Of a DNA stretch of 64,000 nt, positions 36,505 to 46,019 are shown piece by piece. A program made the position numbers and the translations under genes. The notes beneath the pieces are model-generated. The model had not been told where the DNA came from. It worked only from the letters and a program-made list of their open reading frames with translations, and ran no database searches. Each line of letters opens with the position of its first letter. Position 1 is the first letter of the stretch. This stretch comes from an uncultured SAR86 cluster bacterium (GTDB lineage Bacteria; Pseudomonadota; Gammaproteobacteria; Magnimaribacterales; Magnimaribacteraceae), in assembly GCA_902532015.1 (NCBI GenBank), contig CACAGI010000004.1, positions 1 through 64,000 on the forward strand, given 5' to 3'.

Positions 36505-37260
36505 ATGTCTAACACGATAATAATCTATGGTGTTCCTTTCTCTCAACCGGTTAGAGCTGTCCTATGGCTAATGTTATATAAACAAATGGATTTTGAGTTA
36601 TCTCTCGTCAACCCTGGTTCTTCTTCTGAAAAGGGAAGTCGTCATCCTGATTATTTAGCTAAATTCCCGACTGGGACTATCCCTAGCTTGGAAGATAAAG
36701 AGACAGGGTTTGTATTATCAGAATCGCATGCAATCATGTGTTACTTGTGCAATAAATACGACTGGACCGATTTATACCCTAGCAATCTTGAAGAAAAGGC
36801 TAAAGTGGATTCCTATTTACATTTACATCACAGGAACGTAAGAGAGGCATCGATAGGCTTAGTTGCACCAAAAGTTAGGAAAGATTTAAATTTTCCGGAA
36901 GATTTCTTAAAAATGTCTCAGGCAAATATAGAAAAAGCATTTAGGGCTATCGAAGATGGATGGCTTTCTCAATCGCGTTATCTAGTTGGAGAAAACTTAA
37001 CAATAGCAGATATGTCCGCTTATGTAGAAATAGGCCAATTACAAAGTTCATTTACAAATATTTATGATTTTGAGCCTTTTCCCAATATCAGAAGATGGCT
37101 GGAAGATATGCATCAAGTTGATTACCATGATGTTATCCATGTTGCTCTTTATGAATTAGGAGATATAAGTAAACAAGCTCCTGCAATGGAAACAATCATA
37201 AGTGCAAATAAAAAAGGAGTTGTTGCAATCCATGATGAATTAGCGAAGATCAAAGGCTAA
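36505..37260 (+). CDS. Glutathione S-transferase family protein
   Basis: About 251 residues from ATG 36505, which has AAAGGAGAA at the right distance; the ATG at 36484 lacks a site. The thioredoxin-like domain has IIIYGVPFSQPVRAVLW, the cis-Pro in FPTGTIPSLED, and LSESHAIMCYL. The helical domain has LTIADMSAYVEI. It is close to the theta-type GSTs, which can act on halogenated or epoxide substrates. The aminotransferase gene follows after 30 bases. Confidence 0.88.
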   Translation: MSNTIIIYGVPFSQPVRAVLWLMLYKQMDFELSLVNPGSSSEKGSRHPDYLAKFPTGTIPSLEDKETGFVLSESHAIMCYLCNKYDWTDLYPSNLEEKAKVDSYLHLHHRNVREASIGLVAPKVRKDLNFPEDFLKMSQANIEKAFRAIEDGWLSQSRYLVGENLTIADMSAYVEIGQLQSSFTNIYDFEPFPNIRRWLEDMHQVDYHDVIHVALYELGDISKQAPAMETIISANKKGVVAIHDELAKIKG

Positions 37261-37290
37261 CAATCTTTAAGAAATACTGAATGATTAGAT

Positions 37291-38526
37291 ATGAAAAATA
37301 CTACCTATAAAGTTAAAAAATCGGATGATTTACTAAAACAAGCAAAAGAAGTTATTCCTGGAGGGATATTTGGTCATTATAAGTATGCAGTTAGGGATAC
37401 TGGACCTAAGTTTTTCTCTCGTTCCGAAGGAGCCTATTTTTGGGACATTGATGATAATAAGTACATAGATTTAATGTGTGCCTATGGGCCTTCTATATTG
37501 GGTTATAAACACCCAGAGGTAGAAGAGGCTGCTAATTCACAAGATTCAGAGGGTAATACAGTAAGTCTAGCTTCGCCAGTTATGGTTGACTTAGCTTCAT
37601 CTTTAGTAGATTTGGTAGATGCAGCTGATTGGGCTCTTTTCGGTAAGAATGGTGGAGACAGCACAAGTTTGGCAGTTATGGTTGCGAGACAAGCCACTGG
37701 TAAAGAGAAAATTATTAAGATTAAGGACGGCTATCATGGAGTTGCTCCTTGGATGCAAGGAAAAGACCGTCCAGGTGTAATAGCTTCTGATGATACCCAT
37801 GTTATTACAATTAATTGGAATGACCTTGCATCGTTAGAAAATATATTAATTGAGAAATCTAGCGAGATTGCTTGTTTTATTTCATCACCTTATGATCATC
37901 CAACTTCTAGAGATAACGTGCTGCCAGAAGAAGGTTATTGGCAAGGCGTATCAAATTTATGTAAGAAATATAATGTTATTGTAATAATTGATGATGTTAG
38001 AGCTGGGTTTAGGATAAATCTTTCTGGTTCGAATGTAGCTTATGGCTTTACACCTGATTTAATATGCTTTGGTAAAGCAATTGCAAATGGACACCCTTTA
38101 TCGGCGCTTGTCGGCACCAATGCCATGAAAGATGCTGCTGAAGAAGTATATTTCACAGGAACTCAATTTTTTAGTGCTTCGCCTATGGCAGCTGCAATTG
38201 CTACATTAAAAGAACTTAAGAAAATAGATGCTGCTAACAGAATGACAGATTTTGGAGAACGGTTAAATAAATCTTTGGTATTGGTTGCAAAAGAAAATGG
38301 GTATGATTTGGTGGCTTCTGGTGTACCAGCAATGCCTTATTACAGGCTGGATAATGTAGATACAAGAACACATTTTAAATGGATAGATGAATGTGTTCGC
38401 AGAGGTGTCTATATGCTTGGTTATCACAATCATTTTATTTCAACCTGTCACTCGGATGAAGATTTGGAAGCTATTTGTAATATTGCTAGACAATCATTTG
38501 AAGCTTTAAAAGAAAATACTTTATAA
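37291..38526 (+). CDS. Class III aminotransferase (glutamate-1-semialdehyde aminomutase-like)
   Basis: A 411-residue PLP enzyme. The PLP lysine is in CFGKAIANGHPLSA (about residue 264), IIIDDVRAGFR supplies the PLP-ring Asp, and GKNGGDSTSLAVMVARQATG is the phosphate-binding region. It resembles GSA aminomutase but has changes such as DDVRAGFR in place of the usual DEVMTGFR, so it is probably a transaminase or aminomutase of another substrate rather than HemL. Neighbours are hydrolases and a GST. Confidence 0.85.
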   Translation: MKNTTYKVKKSDDLLKQAKEVIPGGIFGHYKYAVRDTGPKFFSRSEGAYFWDIDDNKYIDLMCAYGPSILGYKHPEVEEAANSQDSEGNTVSLASPVMVDLASSLVDLVDAADWALFGKNGGDSTSLAVMVARQATGKEKIIKIKDGYHGVAPWMQGKDRPGVIASDDTHVITINWNDLASLENILIEKSSEIACFISSPYDHPTSRDNVLPEEGYWQGVSNLCKKYNVIVIIDDVRAGFRINLSGSNVAYGFTPDLICFGKAIANGHPLSALVGTNAMKDAAEEVYFTGTQFFSASPMAAAIATLKELKKIDAANRMTDFGERLNKSLVLVAKENGYDLVASGVPAMPYYRLDNVDTRTHFKWIDECVRRGVYMLGYHNHFISTCHSDEDLEAICNIARQSFEALKENTL

Positions 38527-38529
38527 ATT

Positions 38530-40800
38530 TTGAACTTTAGGATACCTGAAGCTGATGCTCCTTTTGAGATAGTATGGGATAAATTAGGTATTCCACATGT
38601 TTATGCCAAAACAGTTGAGGATGCCTATAGAGGAATGGGTTATGCTGCTGGGTATGAGAGGCTATGGCAAATTCATTTAAGTTGCGCCTATGCTAATGGT
38701 GAAGCTTCAGCTCTACTAGGAGAAAGATTCCTAGCCCAGGATTCTTTACAAAAATCTTTTAATGTTCATGGAAAATTAACAGAACTTCCAACTAGCGATG
38801 GAGATTCTATAGCAGAGGCTTATCTTCAAGGACTTAATTCTTATGTAAGATCATTAGAAGATGTGCCGCTTGAATTTAAACATGCAGGTGCACAACCTAG
38901 AGAATTCACCATGTCAGATATTGCAGCAAGATATAGATTTACTTCATGGTTTCAGCATAAAAGTTGGACTGAAAAGTTAGTATTAGGGAGGTTGATGGCT
39001 ACGCATGGAGTAGATACCTTTTCAAATCATGTTCTGCATTTTTCGAAAGAAGATAGAAATCTTGTTGAAGAATTAAATGAACCATTAAGACAAATAGATC
39101 CAAAGATAATAGAGTTAGCTTACCCTCATGTAAAAGTTCCTTCGTTTTCTGGAAGTAATAATTGGGCAATAACGGGAGAGCTATCCGCTTCTGGCAAACC
39201 TATTTTAGCTACAGACCCTCACCAACCTTTCACCATCCCAAGCACATTCTTTTATGTACATCTTCACGTAGATTCGTGGGATGCCTTTGGAGCTGCCTTT
39301 CCCGGAGTCCCTTATTTCATGATGGGCTATACAAAAGATATTGCTTGGGGATTAACAACTGGATTTATTGATTGCTATGATTTATTTATAGAAAAAATAA
39401 AGGGGGATGAATATCAAACGCAATCGGGATTAAAGCAGATTAGCTCTAGAATGGAAACTATTGAAATAAAAGACCAATCCAGTAAGGAAATTGAAATAAA
39501 AAAGACTCATCATGGTGTTCTTTTGGAGCCTTTAATGCAAGAACTGGGCATAAGTGAGATGACTAATTCAGCTTACCAAACTAGTTTGTATTGGTCTTTA
39601 CAAGATGTTCCTACTTCAGCAGGAGCTTTGTCTAGACTACCTCTTGCTAAATCTGTAGAGGAGTTCAGAAATTACTTGTTTGAAGATGATATATGCCCGC
39701 TGGTAAACAATATTATATGTGTAGACAAAGATAGTAACTTACAAAGATATATCGCCACTACGATGCCAGTTAGAAAGGCAGTTACCGGTTCAGTTCCTTT
39801 AAGCGGTTGGCACGATAAATATGATTTCTCATTAGCTAAAGCTAACCAGTTATTGGTAGAGAACAATCCTGCAGAGGGTTACTCTTTAACAGCTAATAAC
39901 GACACTATGGGAGAAGGCGGGGAGTTTTATATACATAATTTCCCTACGCACAATTCAAGAGCAGAGAGAATTAGAGAATTTTTTGATAACAGTAAAAAAT
40001 TTGAAGTTAATGATTTTTGCGAAATGCAATTGGATTTAAAAGATCTGCATGCAAAATCATTACTACCTGACCTCATTAAAGTATTAAGTAATAGCGAAGA
40101 TAAAGAAGTTAACCTAGCGACAAAGATACTTGAAGAATGGAATTGTGAAGCAACTATAGATTCTATAGGTGCCTGTATTTTTTATCCCTTTTTGGATAGG
40201 TTTTGGCAAAGAAAATTTATGCACGGAGTTTTAGGTGATGATTTGGTCAACACTTTGCCACTAGGCGCACCAGGTTTAAATCGCTTTAACATTGGTTCTT
40301 TTTTAAAAGATAAATTTTGGAAAGAGCACGAATCATCTCTACAGAACATTATTGAAGAAGAGATTAAGACAGTTGTTAACAGAGTTAAGAATTCTTTGGG
40401 AGATGATTCGTCTAAATGGAGGTGGGGAGATCTACATAAAATTCAATTTAAACATAGTTTAAATAAATTTAATGATTGGCAAGAGCTGCAATTAGGGCCG
40501 GATGAGATAGGAGGAAGCCCAACTACACTAGGAATGGCTATGCATATGGGAAAAGGTCCAGGTAAAGTGGAGAAAAATGAAATTCCTTGTAGGGTTTACC
40601 ATGGGCCAGCTTACAGACTGGTAGTCGATTTAAATGATCCTGAGCACGCAAAATTTGTTATTGCAGGAGGAAACGGGGGTCGAGTAGATAGTCCATTCTG
40701 CCTGAATCATTATCCAACTTGGCTAAAAGGTAATTACTTCATTTTAAACTTTAATAGAGAAGAAATTGATGAGAGTTTTGTCTGGCAGTTTAATAATTAA
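38530..40800 (+). CDS. Penicillin acylase-family N-terminal nucleophile hydrolase without signal peptide
   Basis: A 756-residue Ntn-hydrolase starting at TTG 38530, four codons inside an in-frame stop of the gene before, so no further N-terminus exists. The self-cleavage site is Gly208-Ser209 (SGSNNWAI), with the Ser as the future nucleophile, and the beta-chain motif ATDPHQP follows. The asparagine needed for catalysis is in LTANNDTMGEGG. Family members deacylate amides such as penicillins or acyl-homoserine lactones and are usually exported; this one has no visible signal. Confidence 0.85.
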   Translation: MNFRIPEADAPFEIVWDKLGIPHVYAKTVEDAYRGMGYAAGYERLWQIHLSCAYANGEASALLGERFLAQDSLQKSFNVHGKLTELPTSDGDSIAEAYLQGLNSYVRSLEDVPLEFKHAGAQPREFTMSDIAARYRFTSWFQHKSWTEKLVLGRLMATHGVDTFSNHVLHFSKEDRNLVEELNEPLRQIDPKIIELAYPHVKVPSFSGSNNWAITGELSASGKPILATDPHQPFTIPSTFFYVHLHVDSWDAFGAAFPGVPYFMMGYTKDIAWGLTTGFIDCYDLFIEKIKGDEYQTQSGLKQISSRMETIEIKDQSSKEIEIKKTHHGVLLEPLMQELGISEMTNSAYQTSLYWSLQDVPTSAGALSRLPLAKSVEEFRNYLFEDDICPLVNNIICVDKDSNLQRYIATTMPVRKAVTGSVPLSGWHDKYDFSLAKANQLLVENNPAEGYSLTANNDTMGEGGEFYIHNFPTHNSRAERIREFFDNSKKFEVNDFCEMQLDLKDLHAKSLLPDLIKVLSNSEDKEVNLATKILEEWNCEATIDSIGACIFYPFLDRFWQRKFMHGVLGDDLVNTLPLGAPGLNRFNIGSFLKDKFWKEHESSLQNIIEEEIKTVVNRVKNSLGDDSSKWRWGDLHKIQFKHSLNKFNDWQELQLGPDEIGGSPTTLGMAMHMGKGPGKVEKNEIPCRVYHGPAYRLVVDLNDPEHAKFVIAGGNGGRVDSPFCLNHYPTWLKGNYFILNFNREEIDESFVWQFNN

Positions 40801-41515
40801 ACTTTTAATTCCCTTATTATTGATATCTTTATTAATTTTTGGATTTAAACCATTTAAAGACAGTTTAGATCCAGAAGTTACATTAATAGAGGAAGTAGAT
40901 TCTTATCAATCTGAAACCAGAAGACTTTCTGATGGTAGCTATTTAGTTGCCGTTAGAACACCCATGCCTTCTGTTAAAGCAGAAATGGTGCATTGGTGGT
41001 TTGCAGAATTTCTTAAAACCACCGAACACTATAAATGGTGGCATCCTTCTGATCATGTTTGGATGGATTGGGAAAATAAGATTCCTGGAGAGATTATTGG
41101 AGCAAGCCACTTAGTTCATGAATATATAGGAGGAGAATTATCTAAGTTTAGAATCCAGTTTGTGAACCCTTCTGAATTCTTTGGATATAACCCTAACGAT
41201 GGGAATACTTTTGTAATTTGTGCGAGAGCAGGAATGCTTGATATAGAAATTAACATAGCCAAGATGTGCCACATAGTTAAAAACAACGAAAATGGTTCTG
41301 AAATGCGATCTAGATTCTGGCTAGGTCACGTAGCTAGCAGGGAAGGCAACCAAACCGTTCCTTCAATAACAGGGTTTCTAGGAAATATGGCAATTTCACG
41401 TCTATTTGCTTTGAGTAAAAAGGATGCAGAAGATTTAAAACTTCATGCCAAAGAAGAGATGTCTTTTCTAGCAAAATTACTACCTTCTCTATACCATGCG
41501 CAGAATAAGAATTAA
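40769..41515 (+). CDS. DAPG-hydrolase (PhlG)-like protein with an N-terminal membrane anchor
   Basis: About 248 residues from ATG 40769, overlapping the acylase gene by 32 bases. Residues 6-26 are a hydrophobic anchor. The rest resembles PhlG, a zinc enzyme that cleaves a C-C bond in 2,4-diacetylphloroglucinol. VHWWFAEF (His75), KWWHPSDHV (His92, His96), VHEYIGGE (Glu118) and FWLGHV (His187) fit the metal and substrate region. The assignment rests on these motifs only. It is translationally coupled to the acylase. Confidence 0.7.
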   Translation: MRVLSGSLIIKLLIPLLLISLLIFGFKPFKDSLDPEVTLIEEVDSYQSETRRLSDGSYLVAVRTPMPSVKAEMVHWWFAEFLKTTEHYKWWHPSDHVWMDWENKIPGEIIGASHLVHEYIGGELSKFRIQFVNPSEFFGYNPNDGNTFVICARAGMLDIEINIAKMCHIVKNNENGSEMRSRFWLGHVASREGNQTVPSITGFLGNMAISRLFALSKKDAEDLKLHAKEEMSFLAKLLPSLYHAQNKN

Positions 41516-41518
41516 TTC

Positions 41519-42271
41519 ATGAGTATAGATTTAATAACAGTTATTGTTGTTGTGGCGTCACTTGCCACAGCTTTCTTGTCTTCTATTTTTGGAATGCTTG
41601 GAGGCTTAATTCTTATGGGGATATTAGTAAGTCTTATGCAGGTTGGACCAGCAATGATTCTTCATGGACTAATACAGATGACTTCAAATGGTTATAGAGC
41701 TTGGCTCAATAGAAAGGACATAAATTGGAGAATCGTAAGTACTTTATTTGTAGGAAATATTATTGCCATGGCAACATTATTTTTTATAGCTTTTGTTCCT
41801 GATCGAATAACCGTCTTATTGGCTCTCGGTATATTGCCTTATATAGCTTGGGTAATGCCTAATAAACTAGCTTTTGATGTAACTAAACCGCCAATAGGGA
41901 TATTTGCAGGAATTGTAGTTGTAGGTACCAACATACTGGCAGGAGTTGGAGGCCCTTTACTAGATGTTTTTTTTCAAAGAGTTCAAATGACTAGACATCA
42001 GGTGGTAGCAACTAAGGCTGTTGCTCAGTTTTTAGGTCACGTTTCTAAGGTTATATTTTTTGGCGGATTAGCCGTTTCTTCATCTAGTGAGAGTTGGCCA
42101 GCTTTTTGGCTCTTGATTATAGCTATGACAGTATCTGTTATAGGAACTACTTTAGGAAAAAAAGTCCTAGATAAAATTAATGATAAAACTTTCTTCTCAT
42201 GGACACAGAGAATTGTCTTAACTGTTGGAGCAGTATTGATAGCTAGAGCAATATATCTAATTAATCTTTAG
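41519..42271 (+). CDS. TauE/SafE-family permease
   Basis: A 250-residue membrane protein with about eight hydrophobic segments. The family's repeated motif FGMLGGLILMG and VGGPLLDVFFQRVQMTRHQVVATKA are present. Members export or import sulfite, sulfoacetate or other anions. The gene begins 4 bases after the PhlG-like gene, so it is probably in the same operon. The substrate is not given by the sequence. Confidence 0.85.
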   Translation: MSIDLITVIVVVASLATAFLSSIFGMLGGLILMGILVSLMQVGPAMILHGLIQMTSNGYRAWLNRKDINWRIVSTLFVGNIIAMATLFFIAFVPDRITVLLALGILPYIAWVMPNKLAFDVTKPPIGIFAGIVVVGTNILAGVGGPLLDVFFQRVQMTRHQVVATKAVAQFLGHVSKVIFFGGLAVSSSSESWPAFWLLIIAMTVSVIGTTLGKKVLDKINDKTFFSWTQRIVLTVGAVLIARAIYLINL

Positions 42272-42293
42272 TTTTTTAATTTAAAATAATCTT

Positions 42294-43061
42294 ATGAATA
42301 GACTTGAAGGAAAAGTAGCAATAATTACTGGTGCATCAGGTGGAATTGGAAAAGCGACAGCAAAAATTTTTATTGAAGAAGGCGCTGATGTGTTGATGGT
42401 TGATTTAAATGAGGATGAGCTTAGTTCTGCGTGTAATGAGATGAATTCAAATAAGGTTAGTTATTTTGTTGGCGATATAACAAAATCCTCAGATAACTTT
42501 GAAGCGGTTAAGTTAGCAACAGAAAGATATGGCGGTTTAGATGTGTTTATAGCCAACGCAGGAATTGGAGGTGATGTTGCTTCTATAGAAGAGTATGAAG
42601 AGAGTAGGTTCGATAAGGTTATGGAGGTTAATGCCAAAGGTCCATTTTTGGGATTGAAAGCGGCTATTCCTGCAATGACAGAGAGAGGAGGTGGCAGCTT
42701 CGTAATTACATCAAGCGTTGCTGGTGTGATAGGCGCTTCATTGTTGTCTCCTTATGTGATGAGTAAGCATGCCGTTGTAGGATTAATGAAATCAGCTTCG
42801 AAGGAATGCGCTCCTTTAAACATAAGAGTTAATACTGTTAATCCTGCACCAGTAGAGACTGATATGATGAGAATTATCGAAGATGGCATGGACAGTGTAA
42901 CTGAAGCAGATAATCCAAAAGCTAAAATAGAAGAGAGCATTCCCCTTGGAAGATATGCTCAACCAGAGGAAATTGCAAAACTTATGCTTTTCTTATCCAG
43001 TGATGACAGTAGCTTTGTTACTGGTTCTGTATATTTAGCTGATGGTGGCAGCACAGCTTAA
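42294..43061 (+). CDS. Short-chain dehydrogenase/reductase
   Basis: A 255-residue SDR. The cofactor loop TGASGGIG lies at residues 12-19, NAGIGG near 88, the catalytic Ser in ITSSVAG (about 140) and Tyr-x-x-x-Lys in YVMSK (about 158-162). VTGSVYLADGGSTA is the usual C-terminal end. Substrate unknown; the classical FabG-like layout suggests an NAD(P)-dependent alcohol dehydrogenase. The photolyase gene begins 3 bases after its stop. Confidence 0.9.
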   Translation: MNRLEGKVAIITGASGGIGKATAKIFIEEGADVLMVDLNEDELSSACNEMNSNKVSYFVGDITKSSDNFEAVKLATERYGGLDVFIANAGIGGDVASIEEYEESRFDKVMEVNAKGPFLGLKAAIPAMTERGGGSFVITSSVAGVIGASLLSPYVMSKHAVVGLMKSASKECAPLNIRVNTVNPAPVETDMMRIIEDGMDSVTEADNPKAKIEESIPLGRYAQPEEIAKLMLFLSSDDSSFVTGSVYLADGGSTA

Positions 43062-43063
43062 TT

Positions 43064-44491
43064 ATGTCTAAGGGAATAGCAATTCACTGGTTTCGACAAG
43101 ATTTAAGAATAACTGACAACCCCTCATTAGAAACGGCAGCTGAATTCGACGCCGTATTACCCATTTATATTTTGGACGATGGAAATTCTCAAGAATTTAA
43201 AATGGGATCAGCAAGCAGATGGTGGCTATATAACTCATTACAGAGTTTAAATGAGAGTTTAGATGGAAAGCTTTCAATTTATAACCAAAACCCCAAGATT
43301 GTAATTCAAGAATTATTGGAAAAATATGAAGTAAAAGCTATATTTTGGAATAGATGTTATGAGCCTTGGAGAATCGATAGAGATATTGCTATCAAAGCTT
43401 ATTTAGATGATAAAAATATTGAAAATAAAAGCTTTAATAGCCATTTGCTCTGGGAACCATGGAACATTTCTAAAGACGATGGAACGCCTTATCGTGTTTT
43501 TACACCTTATTATAAAAAAGGTTGTCTTAATGCAGAAGAACCAAGGTTGCCGTCTAACAATTTAGAAATAGATACAATCTTTTATGACCAAGATTGCGAA
43601 AAAATAGACACCTTAGATTTACTGCCACGTATAAATTGGTATTCACAAATACAAGAAGTCTGGAAACCTGGAGAAGACGGTGCTCAAAAAAGGCTTGATC
43701 AATTTCTTGAAGAAGGTTTGTTGGATTACAAGGAGGGCAGAAACTTTCCTTTTAAAGAAAATGTTTCTCGTCTTTCTCCTCATTTGCACTTTGGTGAGAT
43801 TTCCCCTAATGAAGTATGGTATCAAGCAAAAACTAAAGAATCAGTTCCAGGAATTCAGAAAAGCCTAGAACATTTTTTAAGTGAATTGGGTTGGCGAGAA
43901 TTTTCATATTATCTTTTGTATCATTTTCCATCTTTACCTAAGCAAAATTTCCAGCCTAAATTTAATAAATTCCCTTGGATAAAAAATGAATCATTTCTTG
44001 AGAGTTGGCAGAAAGGAGAAACAGGATATCCAATAGTGGATGCAGGCATGAGAGAATTATGGCAAACCGGTTATATGCATAATAGATTAAGGATGGTTGT
44101 AGGATCTTTTTTAGTTAAAAATTTACTTATTGATTGGCGAGAAGGTGAAGACTGGTTTTGGGATTGCTTAGTGGATGCAGATTTAGCAAGCAATAGTGCA
44201 GGGTGGCAATGGGTTGCAGGGTCAGGTGCAGATGCAGCACCTTACTTCAGGATTTTTAATCCCGTGACACAAGGTTTAAAATTTGATCCTGAAGGAGAGT
44301 ACACCAAGAAATATGTTCCTGAATTAGAATTATTACCTAATAAGTATTTATTTAATCCTTGGGAAGCTCCAAAGGAGATTCTAGAAAAAGCTGGAATTGA
44401 ATTAGGAAAAGATTACCCTGAGCCTATTGTTGATCTAAAATACTCAAGAGAATTGGCTTTAGAAGCCTTTGGAAAAACCAAATTAGAATAA
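43064..44491 (+). CDS. phrB: Deoxyribodipyrimidine photolyase
   Basis: A 475-residue class I CPD photolyase. The N-terminal antenna domain starts HWFRQDLRITDNPSL. The FAD domain has SELGWREFSYYLLYHFP and the signature WDCLVDADLASNSAGWQWVAGSG, with VDAGMRELWQTGYMHNRLRM forming the DNA-binding loop; these are named here in short blocks. It repairs UV dimers with blue light. This suits a surface-ocean phototroph. It overlaps the next gene by one base (TAATG). Confidence 0.95.
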   Translation: MSKGIAIHWFRQDLRITDNPSLETAAEFDAVLPIYILDDGNSQEFKMGSASRWWLYNSLQSLNESLDGKLSIYNQNPKIVIQELLEKYEVKAIFWNRCYEPWRIDRDIAIKAYLDDKNIENKSFNSHLLWEPWNISKDDGTPYRVFTPYYKKGCLNAEEPRLPSNNLEIDTIFYDQDCEKIDTLDLLPRINWYSQIQEVWKPGEDGAQKRLDQFLEEGLLDYKEGRNFPFKENVSRLSPHLHFGEISPNEVWYQAKTKESVPGIQKSLEHFLSELGWREFSYYLLYHFPSLPKQNFQPKFNKFPWIKNESFLESWQKGETGYPIVDAGMRELWQTGYMHNRLRMVVGSFLVKNLLIDWREGEDWFWDCLVDADLASNSAGWQWVAGSGADAAPYFRIFNPVTQGLKFDPEGEYTKKYVPELELLPNKYLFNPWEAPKEILEKAGIELGKDYPEPIVDLKYSRELALEAFGKTKLE

Positions 44492-44946
44492 TGTCTAATT
44501 CACAAATTATTAATAATAAATCTGATGATTTCTCATGGACTTGCAGAAAGACTTGGAGGCGGTCCTCTATAAATACATTATGGTGCTTATTAGGTTGTTC
44601 AATAGGTGATTTTGGAACAATCCTGTATTTTCAACTTATGGAAATTCAATTTCCACTAATGGGTATTATGATTTTAGCCATAATAAATGGATTGATAACA
44701 TCGATTCTTTTAGAAACCTTTATATTATCAAGACAGATGCAACTAAAAGAGGCTTTTAATACAGCAATAGGAATGTCTTTGATCTCCATGATAGCAATGG
44801 AGGTCGCTATGAATACCGTTGATGTAGTTTTAACTGGAGGTATTATTGTTTGGTGGGTTATTCCTCCAATGCTACTAGCTGGATTTATAACACCACTGCC
44901 TTATAACTATTTCAGGCTAAAAAAATATAATGTGGCATGTCACTAA
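44491..44946 (+). CDS. DUF4396-family membrane protein
   Basis: A 151-residue membrane protein of the DUF4396 type: NTLWCLLGCSIGDFG, LLETFILSRQM, IGMSLISMIAMEVAMN and the end PLPYNYFRLKKYNVACH are the conserved blocks. About four hydrophobic segments. The conserved Cys residues and the terminal CH suggest a metal or copper role, but the function is not known. Start overlaps the photolyase stop, and its end overlaps the ACT-domain gene by 10 bases. Confidence 0.8.
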   Translation: MSNSQIINNKSDDFSWTCRKTWRRSSINTLWCLLGCSIGDFGTILYFQLMEIQFPLMGIMILAIINGLITSILLETFILSRQMQLKEAFNTAIGMSLISMIAMEVAMNTVDVVLTGGIIVWWVIPPMLLAGFITPLPYNYFRLKKYNVACH

Positions 44947-45350
44947 TGGACGCCGGAGAAGAAGACCTTTCATTAATACTGAGCAATTTAAGTCCTCAAC
45001 TACTAAACGAAGATTATGTATTTATTAGCTTAAATAATTGCTCTTTAGACATAGTTAATCGATTAGACCCGATAGCTATGTTTCAGGAAAAAGAAGGAAC
45101 AGCGCTTGTTATAACTAAAGAAAAAGCCCTTAAAGATAATTTTAACTTCAATACAGTGTTTAAATGTATCACCTTAGGAGTGCATTCGAGCTTAAATAGT
45201 GTTGGTTTAATAAACGTTATTTCTCAATGCTTCTCAGATAATGGCATATCCTGCAATGTATTCTCAGGATACTTTCATGACCATTTATTTATACAAAGTG
45301 ACTTAAGCAAGAAGGCAATAGAACTGCTAAGTGATATAAAGCCAAAATAG
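44937..45350 (+). CDS. ACT-domain protein
   Basis: A 137-residue small regulatory-type protein. Two ACT-like halves are seen: EDYVFISL with AMFQEKEGTALVITKEKA, then LGVHSSLNSVGLINVISQCFSDNGISCNVFSGYFHDHLFI, the typical ACT pattern of beta-alpha-beta with a conserved Gly turn. Members of this COG3602-like group bind amino acids, but their targets are unknown. The 10-base overlap with DUF4396 suggests coupled translation. Confidence 0.8.
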   Translation: MSLMDAGEEDLSLILSNLSPQLLNEDYVFISLNNCSLDIVNRLDPIAMFQEKEGTALVITKEKALKDNFNFNTVFKCITLGVHSSLNSVGLINVISQCFSDNGISCNVFSGYFHDHLFIQSDLSKKAIELLSDIKPK

Positions 45351-45407
45351 AGTTAGACAACAAACCAATTGGGTTATAAATTAAAGGATAAATTTAAGGA
45401 GAAAGTT

Positions 45408-46019
45408 ATGTTAAAACTACATTTTGCCCCAAATTCTAGAGCCGGAAGGATTCTTTGGTTATTAGAAGAACTCGAATTACCTTATGAATTAAATAAGATG
45501 CAATTTAGTCCTACTGATTTAAAATCTGATGAACATAGAGCCAGACATCCTTTGGGAAGAGTGCCAGTTTTAGACGATGGAGATATACAAATCTGGGAGT
45601 CAGGTGCAATTACTGACTATGTCCTTGAAAGACATAAAAATGGAGGGTTGAAACCTTCGGTTGATTCAGAGCATTTTCCAAAATATCTTCAGTGGTTTCA
45701 TTATTGTGAAGGTATGGTAATGCCACCTATGAATACAATTGTTGTACATACTGTTCTACTACCACCAGAAAGAAGAGATGAGACTGTGTTAGGCCAGGCC
45801 CAAAGACTTCTTAGTAATGCTCTAAAACCAGTAAATGAAACTCTTGAAGGCAAAGACTACCTAATAGGCGATTTTTCAGCAGCTGATATTATGCTTGGAC
45901 ATTCTTGTTTCATGAGTAATCGACTAGGGTGTGTTTCAGATGATATGGCTAATATAAAGTCTTATGTGGAAAGGATAGAAAGCAGGCCGGCATTTAAGAA
46001 GGCTATAGAAACTCAATAA
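45408..46019 (+). CDS. Glutathione S-transferase family protein
   Basis: About 203 residues from ATG 45408, with AAGGAG 7 bases before; the frame is open 13 codons upstream from a TTG. LHFAPNSRAGRILWLLEEL is the N-terminal strand-helix with the active-site Ser/Arg pair, HPLGRVPVLDDGD the cis-Pro region, and SGAITDYVLER follows. The C-terminal domain has FSAADIMLGHS. Beta-class-like cytoplasmic GST. It is immediately followed by another GST gene. Confidence 0.88.
   Translation: MLKLHFAPNSRAGRILWLLEELELPYELNKMQFSPTDLKSDEHRARHPLGRVPVLDDGDIQIWESGAITDYVLERHKNGGLKPSVDSEHFPKYLQWFHYCEGMVMPPMNTIVVHTVLLPPERRDETVLGQAQRLLSNALKPVNETLEGKDYLIGDFSAADIMLGHSCFMSNRLGCVSDDMANIKSYVERIESRPAFKKAIETQ

Noticed and set aside
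37291-38526. Calling the aminotransferase HemL
   Set aside because: The PLP-region motif differs (DDVRAGFR) and the neighbours are catabolic, so only the family level is supported.
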